Shown here: positions 25,745 through 34,324 of the stretch, one piece after another
How the letters are laid out: each line of letters opens with the position of its first letter
Numbering within the stretch: position 1 is the first letter of the stretch
NCBI RefSeq assembly: GCF_020034665.1
Contig: NZ_JAIQDI010000001.1
Location: 1,860,001-1,924,000 of the forward strand
Origin: Niabella beijingensis
GTDB taxonomy: Bacteria; Bacteroidota; Bacteroidia; Chitinophagales; Chitinophagaceae
Direction: 5' to 3'
Length of the DNA: 64,000 bases
The notes under the pieces: model-generated
Database searches by the model: none
What the model was told of the DNA's origin: nothing
Seen by the model: only the letters and a program-made list of their open reading frames with translations
Program-made: the position numbers and the translations under genes

Positions 25745-26968
25745 CTACTCTGCTTTGAGAGAGAACTCTTTTCTTGAAGCCTTCCAGGCCGGTGCCCATG
25801 AGGCAATAAAAGCAATCACCATTACCGTTACCGCCACCAGGAGGAAATCTCTCAGCTTTAGTGTTACCGGAAAATAATCAATCAAAAAAGAACCACCCTG
25901 TAAGGGTACCAGGTGAAACTGCTGCTGCAACAGCACCAGTAATAATGCCAGCAACATACCCATGCCTCCCCCGATAAAAGCCAGTAAAAAACCTTCATTA
26001 AGAAATATCCTCAGAATAAACCTGCGGTCAGCACCCAAGGCGTTCAGCACACTGATGTCCTTTTGCTTTTCAAGCACCAGCATGGTAAGTGCACCTACCA
26101 TATTAAATGCCGCCACCACCAGTATCAGGCTGAGAATGGCATAGAATACCCACCGTTCCAGGTTCATGATCGCATATAAACTCTGATTCTGCTGGTAACG
26201 GTCCTGGACCCGGAAAGCATTGCCCAGCAATCGCTGAATGGACTGCTGAACCTTAGCCGTAGCAGCCGGATCCTTAACGGCGATCTCGATCCCGCTGAAT
26301 TCATTGGGGTTTATTCCCATTGCCTGCTGCAGGAAACGGATCTGCGTAATGGCATATTTGTTGTCGAAATCCTGCTGGATGATAAAAGTACCCGCACTTC
26401 TTATGGTGTCGGGTGTAATATTATTGACCGCATCAAATTCTTCCGATTCACTTTTACGGGGGATATATATACTGATCGGCTCTACATTTGGATTGGCGCG
26501 TATGCTCAGTGACCCCTCGATACCACCACCCACCACCAGCCTGGGATGGTCTGCCGTTCCGATATCAAAACGGCCGCTTACGATATGGCCCGCGATATTA
26601 TTCACATTACGGAACCGGTCGTCCACACCCTTGAGGGATACCAGGGCCTGGTTGTCACCATTCCGCAGGATCGCTTTTTCTTCTACTACCAGTGAGTAAT
26701 TCCGTAATCCGTTAACGCCCCTTAATTGCTGCAGCTGCTGCTCACTCAGCGTAAGAAATTTACCCGAGGCGGGTGTTACTTTAATATCGGGATAAAAAGA
26801 GGAATAAAGCGATTTTACCAGGCCTTCAAAACCATTGAACACACTCAGCACCAGGATCAGCGCCGCCGTTCCGATCATAATGGCCACAATACAGATCCAG
26901 GCGATAATATTGATCACATTGGTCGACTTCTTGGCCCTGAAATAACGCCACGCAAATAGAAACTGCAA
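25745..26968 (-). CDS. ABC transporter permease of the LolC/LolE (FtsX) family
   Basis: A 407-residue inner-membrane protein with the LolC/E layout: N-terminal RYFRAKKSTNVINIIAWIC into TM1 (about 15-42), a long periplasmic domain, and three C-terminal helices separated by the conserved QKDISVLNALGADRRFI loop. It probably extracts lipoproteins or belongs to a related exporter. It starts with TTG at 26968, the only option in frame with the conserved N-terminus. The ATPase (LolD) is not adjacent. Confidence 0.9.
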   Translation of the reverse strand: MQFLFAWRYFRAKKSTNVINIIAWICIVAIMIGTAALILVLSVFNGFEGLVKSLYSSFYPDIKVTPASGKFLTLSEQQLQQLRGVNGLRNYSLVVEEKAILRNGDNQALVSLKGVDDRFRNVNNIAGHIVSGRFDIGTADHPRLVVGGGIEGSLSIRANPNVEPISIYIPRKSESEEFDAVNNITPDTIRSAGTFIIQQDFDNKYAITQIRFLQQAMGINPNEFSGIEIAVKDPAATAKVQQSIQRLLGNAFRVQDRYQQNQSLYAIMNLERWVFYAILSLILVVAAFNMVGALTMLVLEKQKDISVLNALGADRRFILRIFLNEGFLLAFIGGGMGMLLALLLVLLQQQFHLVPLQGGSFLIDYFPVTLKLRDFLLVAVTVMVIAFIASWAPAWKASRKEFSLKAE

Positions 26969-27000
26969 TTTATATGATTTTGATGGTTGGTTATGTGCTT

Positions 27001-27050
27001 GAGCTGCTGGCTGTCAGCTTTGAGCTTTCAGCTATCAGGTAGCTGCTGAA
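27001..27050. repeat. Dispersed AGCTGACAGCT-type intergenic repeat
   Basis: About 50 nt of alternating AGCT, CTGTCAGCT, CTTTCAGCT blocks with an internal CAGCTA/TAGCTG hairpin, in the gap between the LolC/E-like gene and rbfA. Related copies lie at five other places in the window. Confidence 0.6.
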
Positions 27051-27137
27051 ATCAACGCCGTTATCCGCATCCGGCTTTAAGATCCTTTTACAGCCAGCGG
27101 CTGATAATACCCAAAGCGATCGCTGATGCCTGACGCT

Positions 27138-27515
27138 TTATTCCGGCCTTCCGTTCTGCTTCCGTTCTTCTTCGATTTTCTTAAACAGCTCTTCCATTTT
27201 AAACACGTGGTCCAGGGTATCGTCTGCATAAAATTTCAATACCGGAATATTGCGCAGCTGATGTCTTACGGCCGCAGCCAGCTCTTTTTTTATCTCATGA
27301 TGCCGCTCCTCAATTTTATGAAGTGCCGCTCCGGCATCATTCACCTGGAAAAAACTCAGGTAAAAGCGGGCCTCCAGCAGATCGGGCGTTATCATAACGC
27401 CTGAAATAGACACCATTCCCCCATCGATCATATTCAGACCCAGCTTTTGAAAAATGCCGTTCATCTCTTCATTGAGCAGTGCGGCCACCTGCTTCTGACG
27501 TTTACTTTCCTGCAT
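27138..27515 (-). CDS. rbfA: Ribosome-binding factor A
   Basis: KH-fold 30S assembly factor, 125 residues, normal length. Family features: the N-terminal SKRQKQVAALLNEEMNGIFQ, ISGVMITPDLLEARFYLSFF, and the C-terminal LRNIPVLKFYADDTLDHVFKMEELF. It is divergent from the MsbA-like exporter gene, 67 nt apart. Confidence 0.95.
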   Translation of the reverse strand: MQESKRQKQVAALLNEEMNGIFQKLGLNMIDGGMVSISGVMITPDLLEARFYLSFFQVNDAGAALHKIEERHHEIKKELAAAVRHQLRNIPVLKFYADDTLDHVFKMEELFKKIEEERKQNGRPE

Positions 27516-27582
27516 AATCTTCTCTTTCTGTTCTGTGTAAAATTAGTTACTTTACAGGTTTTAGTGACCATAACCTTAAGGA

Positions 27583-29400
27583 ATGAAGAAATATTCAAGG
27601 GTTTTATATTACCTGCGCCCCTACAAAGGCGGTATTTTCCTGTTTTTTTTGTTCACTGTTTTGTCCATTGTTTTTGCGCTGTTCAGCTTTGCCCTTCTGC
27701 AGCCCTTTTTTGATATCATCTTTTACGGCGATAAAAAGCCGGCAGTTGCTGCAGAGACAGCTCCCAATATTTTAACAAATCTCAAAGGTTTTCTAATCGC
27801 GCTGGTAAATGGAACAGATCTGACGGCGGTGCAGCTGCTGGGTGCCATCTGTATGGTGCTGATCGTTGCCATCTTTTTAAAGAATCTTTTTCTTTACCTC
27901 TCCGCATATGTATTAAATCCGATTAAGAATAAGATCGTAAACACCTTCCGGTCGGATATTTATGACAAAATACTGCTATTACCGATCGGTTATTTTACAG
28001 AACAGCGCAAGGGCGATATCCTCAGCCGGGTCACCAATGATGTGAACGAGGTGGAGGGATCAGTGATCGGCGTACTGGAAGGCTGGATCAAGGATCCGCT
28101 CAATATTATTTTTACACTTATTGCATTGTTTTTGATCAGTCCTGTCCTTACAGGGTTCATACTCCTGTGCATTCCGGTGATCGGTTTTATACTGGGGCGC
28201 ATTTCAAAAGCTCTGAAACGCCAGTCGAATGAGGCCGCCATCAAATTAGGTGAATCCCTGTCGATCCTGGATGAAACCCTGAATGGTCTGCGGGTGATCA
28301 AGGCCTTTAATGTCGAAAACCTTTTAAGAGGACGGTTCGATGCGGTGAATGATGCATTGACCGATGCCAAGAACCGCATCAGCCGCAGGCGCGATATGGC
28401 CTCGCCCATGTCCGAATTCCTGGGGGTTATGGTATTTGTAGGCATCCTCTGGTTTGGAGGCCGGCTGATCCTTTCTGACCGCATAGACCTGGAAGCCCCC
28501 GATTTTTTTGCGTACCTGGCCATGTTTTACAATCTTATCAACCCGGTCAAAACGCTTTCCACCTCCTTCAGCAATTTAAATAAGGGAGCCGCGGCCATCC
28601 GGCGGATCGAAGAGGTACTGAACACCCCTGTAACGGTTGATGAGAACCCCAACGGCATTGAGCTGAAACAGTTTGAAGAAGCGATCACTTTTCAAAACGT
28701 AACCTTTGCCTATGACGAGCATATTATCTTACGGGATATTGATCTTTCCATAAAGAAAGGCCAGACCATTGCCCTGGTGGGCTCTTCCGGCTCCGGCAAA
28801 TCTACCCTGGCCGACCTTATACCGCGTTTTCATGATGCCACAAAAGGCGCCGTGCTGATCGATGGCATCAATATAAAGGACTATTCCCTGCACTCCGTCC
28901 GGAGCCTCATGAGTATTGTAACACAGGAGCCCATTTTATTTAATGACACCATCACCAGCAATATTGCGCTGGGTGAAGTGGGCGCCAGTGCCGAAGCCAT
29001 TGAGCAGGCAGCAAAAATTGCAAACGCCCATCATTTTATTATGCACAAGGAACAGCAATATGCCACCAATATCGGAGACCGCGGCAGTAAGCTGAGCGGT
29101 GGAGAGCGCCAGCGCCTTACCATCGCCCGGGCGCTGCTAAAGAACCCACCCATCCTCATCCTGGATGAGGCGACTTCTTCGCTGGACACGGAAAGCGAAA
29201 GGCTGGTGCAGGATGCCATCAATAAAATGATGCAGCACCGGACCAGCATCGTGATTGCCCACCGCCTGAGTACGATCCGGAACGCGGATGAGATCATCGT
29301 ACTTCAAAAAGGAAAGATCGTGGAGCGGGGTACTCATCACAGCCTGCTGGAACAGAACGGGTTTTATAAAAAGCTGGTGGAAATGCAGGAAGTGAAGTGA
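27583..29400 (+). CDS. MsbA-like ABC exporter (fused permease and ATPase)
   Basis: A 605-residue type IV ABC half-transporter. Six membrane helices occupy about residues 15-320, including the typical SRVTNDVNEVEGSV intracellular-loop sequence. The ATPase domain has Walker A GSSGSGKST (400-408), signature LSGGERQRL, Walker B ILILDEATSSLD and the switch histidine in IAHRLST. It is likely a lipid A or lipid flippase, by similarity to MsbA, but could export drugs or peptides. An ATG start at 27583 fits the family N-terminus. Confidence 0.93.
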   Translation: MKKYSRVLYYLRPYKGGIFLFFLFTVLSIVFALFSFALLQPFFDIIFYGDKKPAVAAETAPNILTNLKGFLIALVNGTDLTAVQLLGAICMVLIVAIFLKNLFLYLSAYVLNPIKNKIVNTFRSDIYDKILLLPIGYFTEQRKGDILSRVTNDVNEVEGSVIGVLEGWIKDPLNIIFTLIALFLISPVLTGFILLCIPVIGFILGRISKALKRQSNEAAIKLGESLSILDETLNGLRVIKAFNVENLLRGRFDAVNDALTDAKNRISRRRDMASPMSEFLGVMVFVGILWFGGRLILSDRIDLEAPDFFAYLAMFYNLINPVKTLSTSFSNLNKGAAAIRRIEEVLNTPVTVDENPNGIELKQFEEAITFQNVTFAYDEHIILRDIDLSIKKGQTIALVGSSGSGKSTLADLIPRFHDATKGAVLIDGINIKDYSLHSVRSLMSIVTQEPILFNDTITSNIALGEVGASAEAIEQAAKIANAHHFIMHKEQQYATNIGDRGSKLSGGERQRLTIARALLKNPPILILDEATSSLDTESERLVQDAINKMMQHRTSIVIAHRLSTIRNADEIIVLQKGKIVERGTHHSLLEQNGFYKKLVEMQEVK

Positions 29401-29406
29401 GACTGG

Positions 29407-29473
29407 AGCTGTCAGCATTCCGCATTCATTTGTCAGACCAGTGCTGGTTACTGAATGCTGCTTGCTGACAGCT
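29407..29473. repeat. Dispersed AGCTGACAGCT-type repeat forming a long hairpin
   Basis: Two 22-nt arms (29407-29428 and 29452-29473) are inverted repeats with a few mismatches, beginning AGCTGTCAGCA. It lies between the convergent MsbA-like gene and gltX, where it may serve as a terminator or transcript-end structure for both. Confidence 0.65.
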
Positions 29474-29479
29474 AATTGC

Positions 29480-31009
29480 TTAATTCAACAACCCTAATGT
29501 ATGCCGGATGCGTTGCATCGTTTCCTTTTTCCCCAGGATCGCAGCGATATCAAACACATGCGGACCAAATTTTCCACCCACCAGCATGATGCGCAATGGC
29601 AACATCACTTCTCCGGGCTTGAGCTGACTGGCTGCAGCGATCTCTTTAAAGCTATTCTCCAGCACTGCCGCTTCCCAGGTATCGGTAAGTTCATAATTGC
29701 GGATCAGCTCTGTAAAAAATAATTGCTTGGCCTCATTCCACTTGGGCTGAATGGCTGCAATATCAATATTTTCAGGCGTTTGAAAAAAATAAGCTGTCTG
29801 CTCGTAGAAGTCAGGTAGTAACGTGGTACGGTCCTTTACCATTTCCACGATCTGCTGTAGTGCCCCGTCATCCGTAACCGGAAGTTCTTTTGCAATCAGC
29901 ATTTCCTTCACGCGTTGTGTGAGGTCCTCCGGTGCCAGTTTTTTGATCCATTCGTGGTTGTACCATTTTGCCTTTTCATAGTCGAATTTGGCCCCGGAAC
30001 TGTGTACCCGGTCCATTGAAAATTTGCGGATCAGTTCTTCCAGCGAAAATACTTCCTGTTCGGTACCATCGTTCCATCCCAACACTGCCAGCAGGTTGAT
30101 AAATGCTTCAGGTAAAAATCCTTTTTCTTTAAACCCTTCCGTCAGCTCGCCGCTCTTGGGGTCGGTCCAGTTCATTGCAAATACAGGGAACCCGTATTTA
30201 GCGCCGTCCCGCTTGCTCAGTTTTCCGCTGGGCCCCAGGATCAGCGGAAAATGTGCCCATTGCGGCATTTGCTCCAGACCAAACAGGTATTGCCACAACA
30301 GGATGTGCACCGGCGCACTGGGCAGCCATTCTTCCCCGCGGAATGCATGCGTTATCTTCATTAAATAATCATCCACCACTACCGCCAGGTGATAGGTCGG
30401 CATTCCATCTGCTTTCAGCAGTACCTTATCATCCACAAGGGAGGTATTAAAGTTCACTTCGCCCCGGATCATATCCGTAAAACCGATGGTTTCATTCTCC
30501 GGCATCCGGATGCGGATCACATGCCGTGTATTTTCCTTCAGCAGCCGCGCTACTTCTTCCTTTGACAGTGTCAGCGAATTACGCATTTTGCCGCGCACCT
30601 GATGATCATATTGCGGGGAAGGGTTTTGTTCTGTTTTAAAATCCCGGCGCATCTGTTCCAGCTCTTCAGGCGTATCAAATGCATAATAGGCCCTGCCATT
30701 TTCCACCAGCTGTTCTGCATAGCTGCGATAAAGCTCTTTGCGTTCGCTCTGCCGGTAAGGACCGTACGCACCGCCGTGCTTTACGCTTTCGTCCGGCTCC
30801 AGGCCGGCCCAGGCCAGGCATTGAAAAATGTATTCCTCTGCACCCGGCACAAAGCGGGTCTGATCGGTATCTTCGATCCGTAAAATAAAATCGCCGCCGT
30901 GCTGACGGGCAAACAAATAGTTGTATAACACAGTTCTTACACCGCCCAGATGCAGACCGCCCGTGGGCGAGGGTGCAAAACGTACCCGTACTTTTTTATC
31001 CGTTGTCAT
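29480..31009 (-). CDS. gltX: Glutamate--tRNA ligase
   Basis: Class I synthetase of 509 residues from the ATG at 31009 (MTTDKKVRVRFAPSPTGGL). The HIGH-like motif is the HLGG of PTGGLHLGGVRT, and the KMSKS motif is GKLSKRDG. A TTG start at 31018 is rejected because it lies inside the -7 promoter box. No GlnRS-specific features were noted, and whether it also misacylates tRNA-Gln cannot be judged. Confidence 0.97.
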   Translation of the reverse strand: MTTDKKVRVRFAPSPTGGLHLGGVRTVLYNYLFARQHGGDFILRIEDTDQTRFVPGAEEYIFQCLAWAGLEPDESVKHGGAYGPYRQSERKELYRSYAEQLVENGRAYYAFDTPEELEQMRRDFKTEQNPSPQYDHQVRGKMRNSLTLSKEEVARLLKENTRHVIRIRMPENETIGFTDMIRGEVNFNTSLVDDKVLLKADGMPTYHLAVVVDDYLMKITHAFRGEEWLPSAPVHILLWQYLFGLEQMPQWAHFPLILGPSGKLSKRDGAKYGFPVFAMNWTDPKSGELTEGFKEKGFLPEAFINLLAVLGWNDGTEQEVFSLEELIRKFSMDRVHSSGAKFDYEKAKWYNHEWIKKLAPEDLTQRVKEMLIAKELPVTDDGALQQIVEMVKDRTTLLPDFYEQTAYFFQTPENIDIAAIQPKWNEAKQLFFTELIRNYELTDTWEAAVLENSFKEIAAASQLKPGEVMLPLRIMLVGGKFGPHVFDIAAILGKKETMQRIRHTLGLLN

Positions 31010-31015
31010 AGTGGG

Positions 31016-31023
31016 CAAAGGTA
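31016..31023 (-). promoter_or_regulatory. Predicted -7 box (TACCTTTG) of gltX, leaderless spacing
   Basis: Exact TAnnTTTG on the minus strand, ending 6 nt before the gltX ATG. Confidence 0.5.
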
Positions 31024-31057
31024 CGACTTGATTGCTGGGATTTAAGGTTTTGCAAGT

Positions 31058-31108
31058 TGAGATTTGAGATTTGGGTTTTGAGATTTGGATTTTGAGATTT
31101 GAGATTTA
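31058..31108. repeat. TGAGATTT-type tandem repeat
   Basis: About five imperfect units of TGAGATTTG/GGATTTTGAGATTT in a 51-nt stretch, in the gap between the gltX promoter and the end of the GH106-like gene. Confidence 0.65.
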
Positions 31109-31146
31109 ATTAGATTACCGTTTATCAGAAAAGCAAGCTGCATTCA

Positions 31147-34100
31147 TCAGGGCTGTGGCAGTGTTATTTCAGGCACGGCCGTTATTACCACCGGGCCCAG
31201 CAGACCGGATACCCGCAGCAGTGTTTCTGCGCCGTCCTTTTCAAATTTGATCACGTTGGTCCGGGTCTTTCGTGCTGCTTCAGGCAGTTTGCTGTCGCCG
31301 ATAAGCCGGTTCGTCCAAAGGTTCACCACTGCTACTTTTATTTCATTGCGGCCGGCCTTAACCAGACTGGTAATGTCTGCACGGAACGGGAAACACCAGT
31401 TTGCAGGCAGCTGCTTCCCGTTAACGGTTATAGCAGCAAGATCCTGAACATTCCCCAGGTCAAGAAAGATCCGGCTACTCTTTAATGCCGCTGCCGGCAG
31501 CTCAACCGCAGTGGTATAGTCGCCTTTTCCGGAATAGTATTTTGCTTTGGGATCTTCCAGCGCGGTCCAGGACCTCAATGTATCAAGTGATAAAGCATTT
31601 GCAGGTCCCCATAAAGGATCGAATTTCAGTTTCCAGGGCTTATCCACCGGAAGCTCCTTCCTGCCCGGAGCATCCAGGCTTGTCTTCTTTCCATCGGACC
31701 AGGTAAGGGTATAGGTCCCTGCTTCATATAAGTCGGCAATGACTTGCTGGCCCTTCCGGTAAAACTGTGCCTGCGGATACGTCTTCGCCGTCATTTTATT
31801 GCCGGGGAAAATTGCCTGCCCTTCATATTCGGCCGCTGTAATATGAACATGGGGTGCATCCGGCTTTTTAAACATGATGAATTTTGACCCGCCCGGCTCA
31901 AAATGAAGCGGGACGATGGTGCGGCCGTTCTCTTCCCGGTATACCGCAAGTTCCGTCACCTCACCCGTTACAGCGTCCCAGAGTTGCGGAACCTTTCCGG
32001 TAACACGGAAACTGGCCTCGATCTGTTCATAACGATCCGGGGCTGTTGGAAGATAGCGGTATTCAAAATCATTGTACTGCCGGTGCTCAAACCGGTTCGA
32101 TAAGAAATAGATATCAGCATCATTTAAACAGCGATGGATATAATCGAAGGAAGCCCCCGGATCCGCAGCCGTAAAGCTGAAATCCGGCGTTACCTGCATG
32201 GAAGCAAGCACATCGGGAAGGGGTTTCCCCCAGATGACCCGGCCCTGTCCGTACCGGTTTTCCGTTACAGCTACTCCGTCGATCCTGCCCCACAGGCGGT
32301 CTGCAACAGTGCGGAGTTCTTTATCGCTTCCGGGATAATCTGTAAGACCCGTTGCAGATCCGGGACGCGGAGCATACAGGGTCATCCCCTGTTTTACCAG
32401 CAGTTCCACTTTCTTTAATACGTCCAGACTGATCGCCTGCTCCGGCGGAAGCACCAGCAGCCGGTATTGCATGCCGTCGGGCAGCAGGATCCTGCCGTCT
32501 TTTATGCTGAGCCGGTTTAACACTACATCCCTGGAACATTTATCCCAGTCGTAACCAAAAGGAAGCTGTGGAAATTCTTCTTTTAAGAAAACAAAATTGG
32601 GCACATCATCTCCGTAATAATACAGCACATCCGCTGTAAATAATCCCTGCTGCAGCAGGTAGCTGGCGCGGTTCAGGTAGGATAGAAAAGCGCCCGCTTC
32701 CTGCCACCAGGTAACATTGGGATTCATATGGGTGCCGGCAAAATACTCATTGCCCGGCAGGCCGTATTCTTTTGGTGATGAGGTGAAGGTATGCCACACG
32801 ATGCGGTTGACACCGGAACAAAAGATACGGTCGATATTACTTTTCAGATCCTTTGGAGCACGCTCCCATTGCGGGCCGATGCTGGTAGGGCCCTCTGCTG
32901 CAACAAAACGTTTCCCGTTGGTATGCGCCACACAGGCGCTTTGTTTTACGATCAGGCGGGCCGCATCCGAAACCCGGTGCGTATTGGCCATAGCCCAGAA
33001 TTCGCCCTGGGGAAAATCATTGATCCCCATTACCTGCAATGCGTCTATCGGGGCTGAATGCGGACCACCGGATTCCGGATGTATCCCCATCCCGTTCTGA
33101 TGTGCCGTTTTGTAAAACAGCCGGTAATGATTATCCAGGATGCAGTCTCCCACGGTTTTTCTGAAGTCGTACAAAAAGCGGTTGGTCAGTCCCTGGTCTT
33201 CCACCAGGTAACCCGCCAGCACCGGCATGAACCGGCTGATATCGTACCCCCTGCGTTTGCGGAACTCCGCGGGAAAATCCTGTGTCCAGTTAACCACGCC
33301 CATCTCCCAGCTGTCTGTCTGAAGATAGCGTACGCTATTTCCGGCAGTCTTTGCCGTTGTGATCAACGGGGAAATCACTGAACGGTTGAACAGGTCAAAG
33401 GCAGCGGGGTTCAGATGATCCAGCGATAATCCGTTCCAGCCATCGCTGGTGGTAGAGGTCATTACGCCCGTGTTGGTCCAGCCATAGCGGATAATGATCC
33501 ATTCCCCCGGCGGAGCCTCCCATTTGAGCAGCTTTCCATCAAAGTACTTTGTCAGGTCGACGATCGTGCTTTGCTGCAAAGGTGTTGTTCCGGATACGGT
33601 ATCAAAGCCCGCCCGGAATTTATACAGCGGGTAGATGCCGGCACCGCCCATCGAACGGTTGAATGTTTTTAATGACCAGTCGGCAATCGCTGCATCTTTC
33701 AAAAGAACATTGCCTGCGGGCCTGCGGATGGCCTGCACCAGCACATCCCGGTACATGATTGTTGCGGGCGGCTGCGGCAGTGCTAAAGAAAGCTTTCTTC
33801 CTCCGCTGATCAGGGTATCTGCAGTAACCATTTTTTTGAGTGCGTATTCCGGCGTAACAAATGGCCCGCCGGGATTCCAGCCACTCTGGATGTTCACACT
33901 CAGTTCAATACCCAACCGGTCGGCTTCCTTTACAGCATGCCGGTAAAGCTCCATCCATTGCGGACTCATAAAAACGGGCCCTGCCGCGGTCTTGCGCGCT
34001 TCGTTATAACTGGAGCTGCCGGCATCCACCAGGGAGGCGCCTCCATATCCTTTTTTCTTCATCTCCTCCAGGTCCCGTGTAATGGAGGCTTTGGTGGCCA

Positions 34101-34284
34101 TGCTGTTGAGCCACCACCAGTAGCAGCGTAATCTTGCCTCCGGAGGTGGTATGGTAAACCCTTTTTTGATCTGATCGACAGATAGATTTTTAGTGGTGTG
34201 CAGATCATAACCACCCGGCTGTCCGTTCAGGATTTGCGTTCCGACGATCAAATAAATACTTAGGAAAAAAATGCTGCGTATCAT
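31147..34284 (-). CDS. GH106-like glycoside hydrolase (alpha-L-rhamnosidase family)
   Basis: The 1045-residue exported enzyme has a signal peptide ending near LNGQ and the N-terminal block of GH106-like proteins (PPPEARLRCYWWWLNSMATK, ITRDLEEMKKKGYGGASLVD). The catalytic barrel follows, with WMELYRHAVKEADRLGIELS, YLQTDSWEMG and GGPHSAPIDALQVM. Near the C-terminus a galactose-binding-like domain is visible (FLDLGNVQDLAAITVNGK). GH106 members release alpha-L-rhamnose, for example from pectin rhamnogalacturonan. It is the last gene of the locus, 40 nt after susD, and the only enzyme in it. Signal peptide and locus place it in the periplasm or on the outer membrane. Confidence 0.85.
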   Translation of the reverse strand: MIRSIFFLSIYLIVGTQILNGQPGGYDLHTTKNLSVDQIKKGFTIPPPEARLRCYWWWLNSMATKASITRDLEEMKKKGYGGASLVDAGSSSYNEARKTAAGPVFMSPQWMELYRHAVKEADRLGIELSVNIQSGWNPGGPFVTPEYALKKMVTADTLISGGRKLSLALPQPPATIMYRDVLVQAIRRPAGNVLLKDAAIADWSLKTFNRSMGGAGIYPLYKFRAGFDTVSGTTPLQQSTIVDLTKYFDGKLLKWEAPPGEWIIIRYGWTNTGVMTSTTSDGWNGLSLDHLNPAAFDLFNRSVISPLITTAKTAGNSVRYLQTDSWEMGVVNWTQDFPAEFRKRRGYDISRFMPVLAGYLVEDQGLTNRFLYDFRKTVGDCILDNHYRLFYKTAHQNGMGIHPESGGPHSAPIDALQVMGINDFPQGEFWAMANTHRVSDAARLIVKQSACVAHTNGKRFVAAEGPTSIGPQWERAPKDLKSNIDRIFCSGVNRIVWHTFTSSPKEYGLPGNEYFAGTHMNPNVTWWQEAGAFLSYLNRASYLLQQGLFTADVLYYYGDDVPNFVFLKEEFPQLPFGYDWDKCSRDVVLNRLSIKDGRILLPDGMQYRLLVLPPEQAISLDVLKKVELLVKQGMTLYAPRPGSATGLTDYPGSDKELRTVADRLWGRIDGVAVTENRYGQGRVIWGKPLPDVLASMQVTPDFSFTAADPGASFDYIHRCLNDADIYFLSNRFEHRQYNDFEYRYLPTAPDRYEQIEASFRVTGKVPQLWDAVTGEVTELAVYREENGRTIVPLHFEPGGSKFIMFKKPDAPHVHITAAEYEGQAIFPGNKMTAKTYPQAQFYRKGQQVIADLYEAGTYTLTWSDGKKTSLDAPGRKELPVDKPWKLKFDPLWGPANALSLDTLRSWTALEDPKAKYYSGKGDYTTAVELPAAALKSSRIFLDLGNVQDLAAITVNGKQLPANWCFPFRADITSLVKAGRNEIKVAVVNLWTNRLIGDSKLPEAARKTRTNVIKFEKDGAETLLRVSGLLGPVVITAVPEITLPQP

Positions 34285-34324
34285 TTTTATTAAAGGTATT
34301 TTATAGAATGGTACTATTTCCGGT

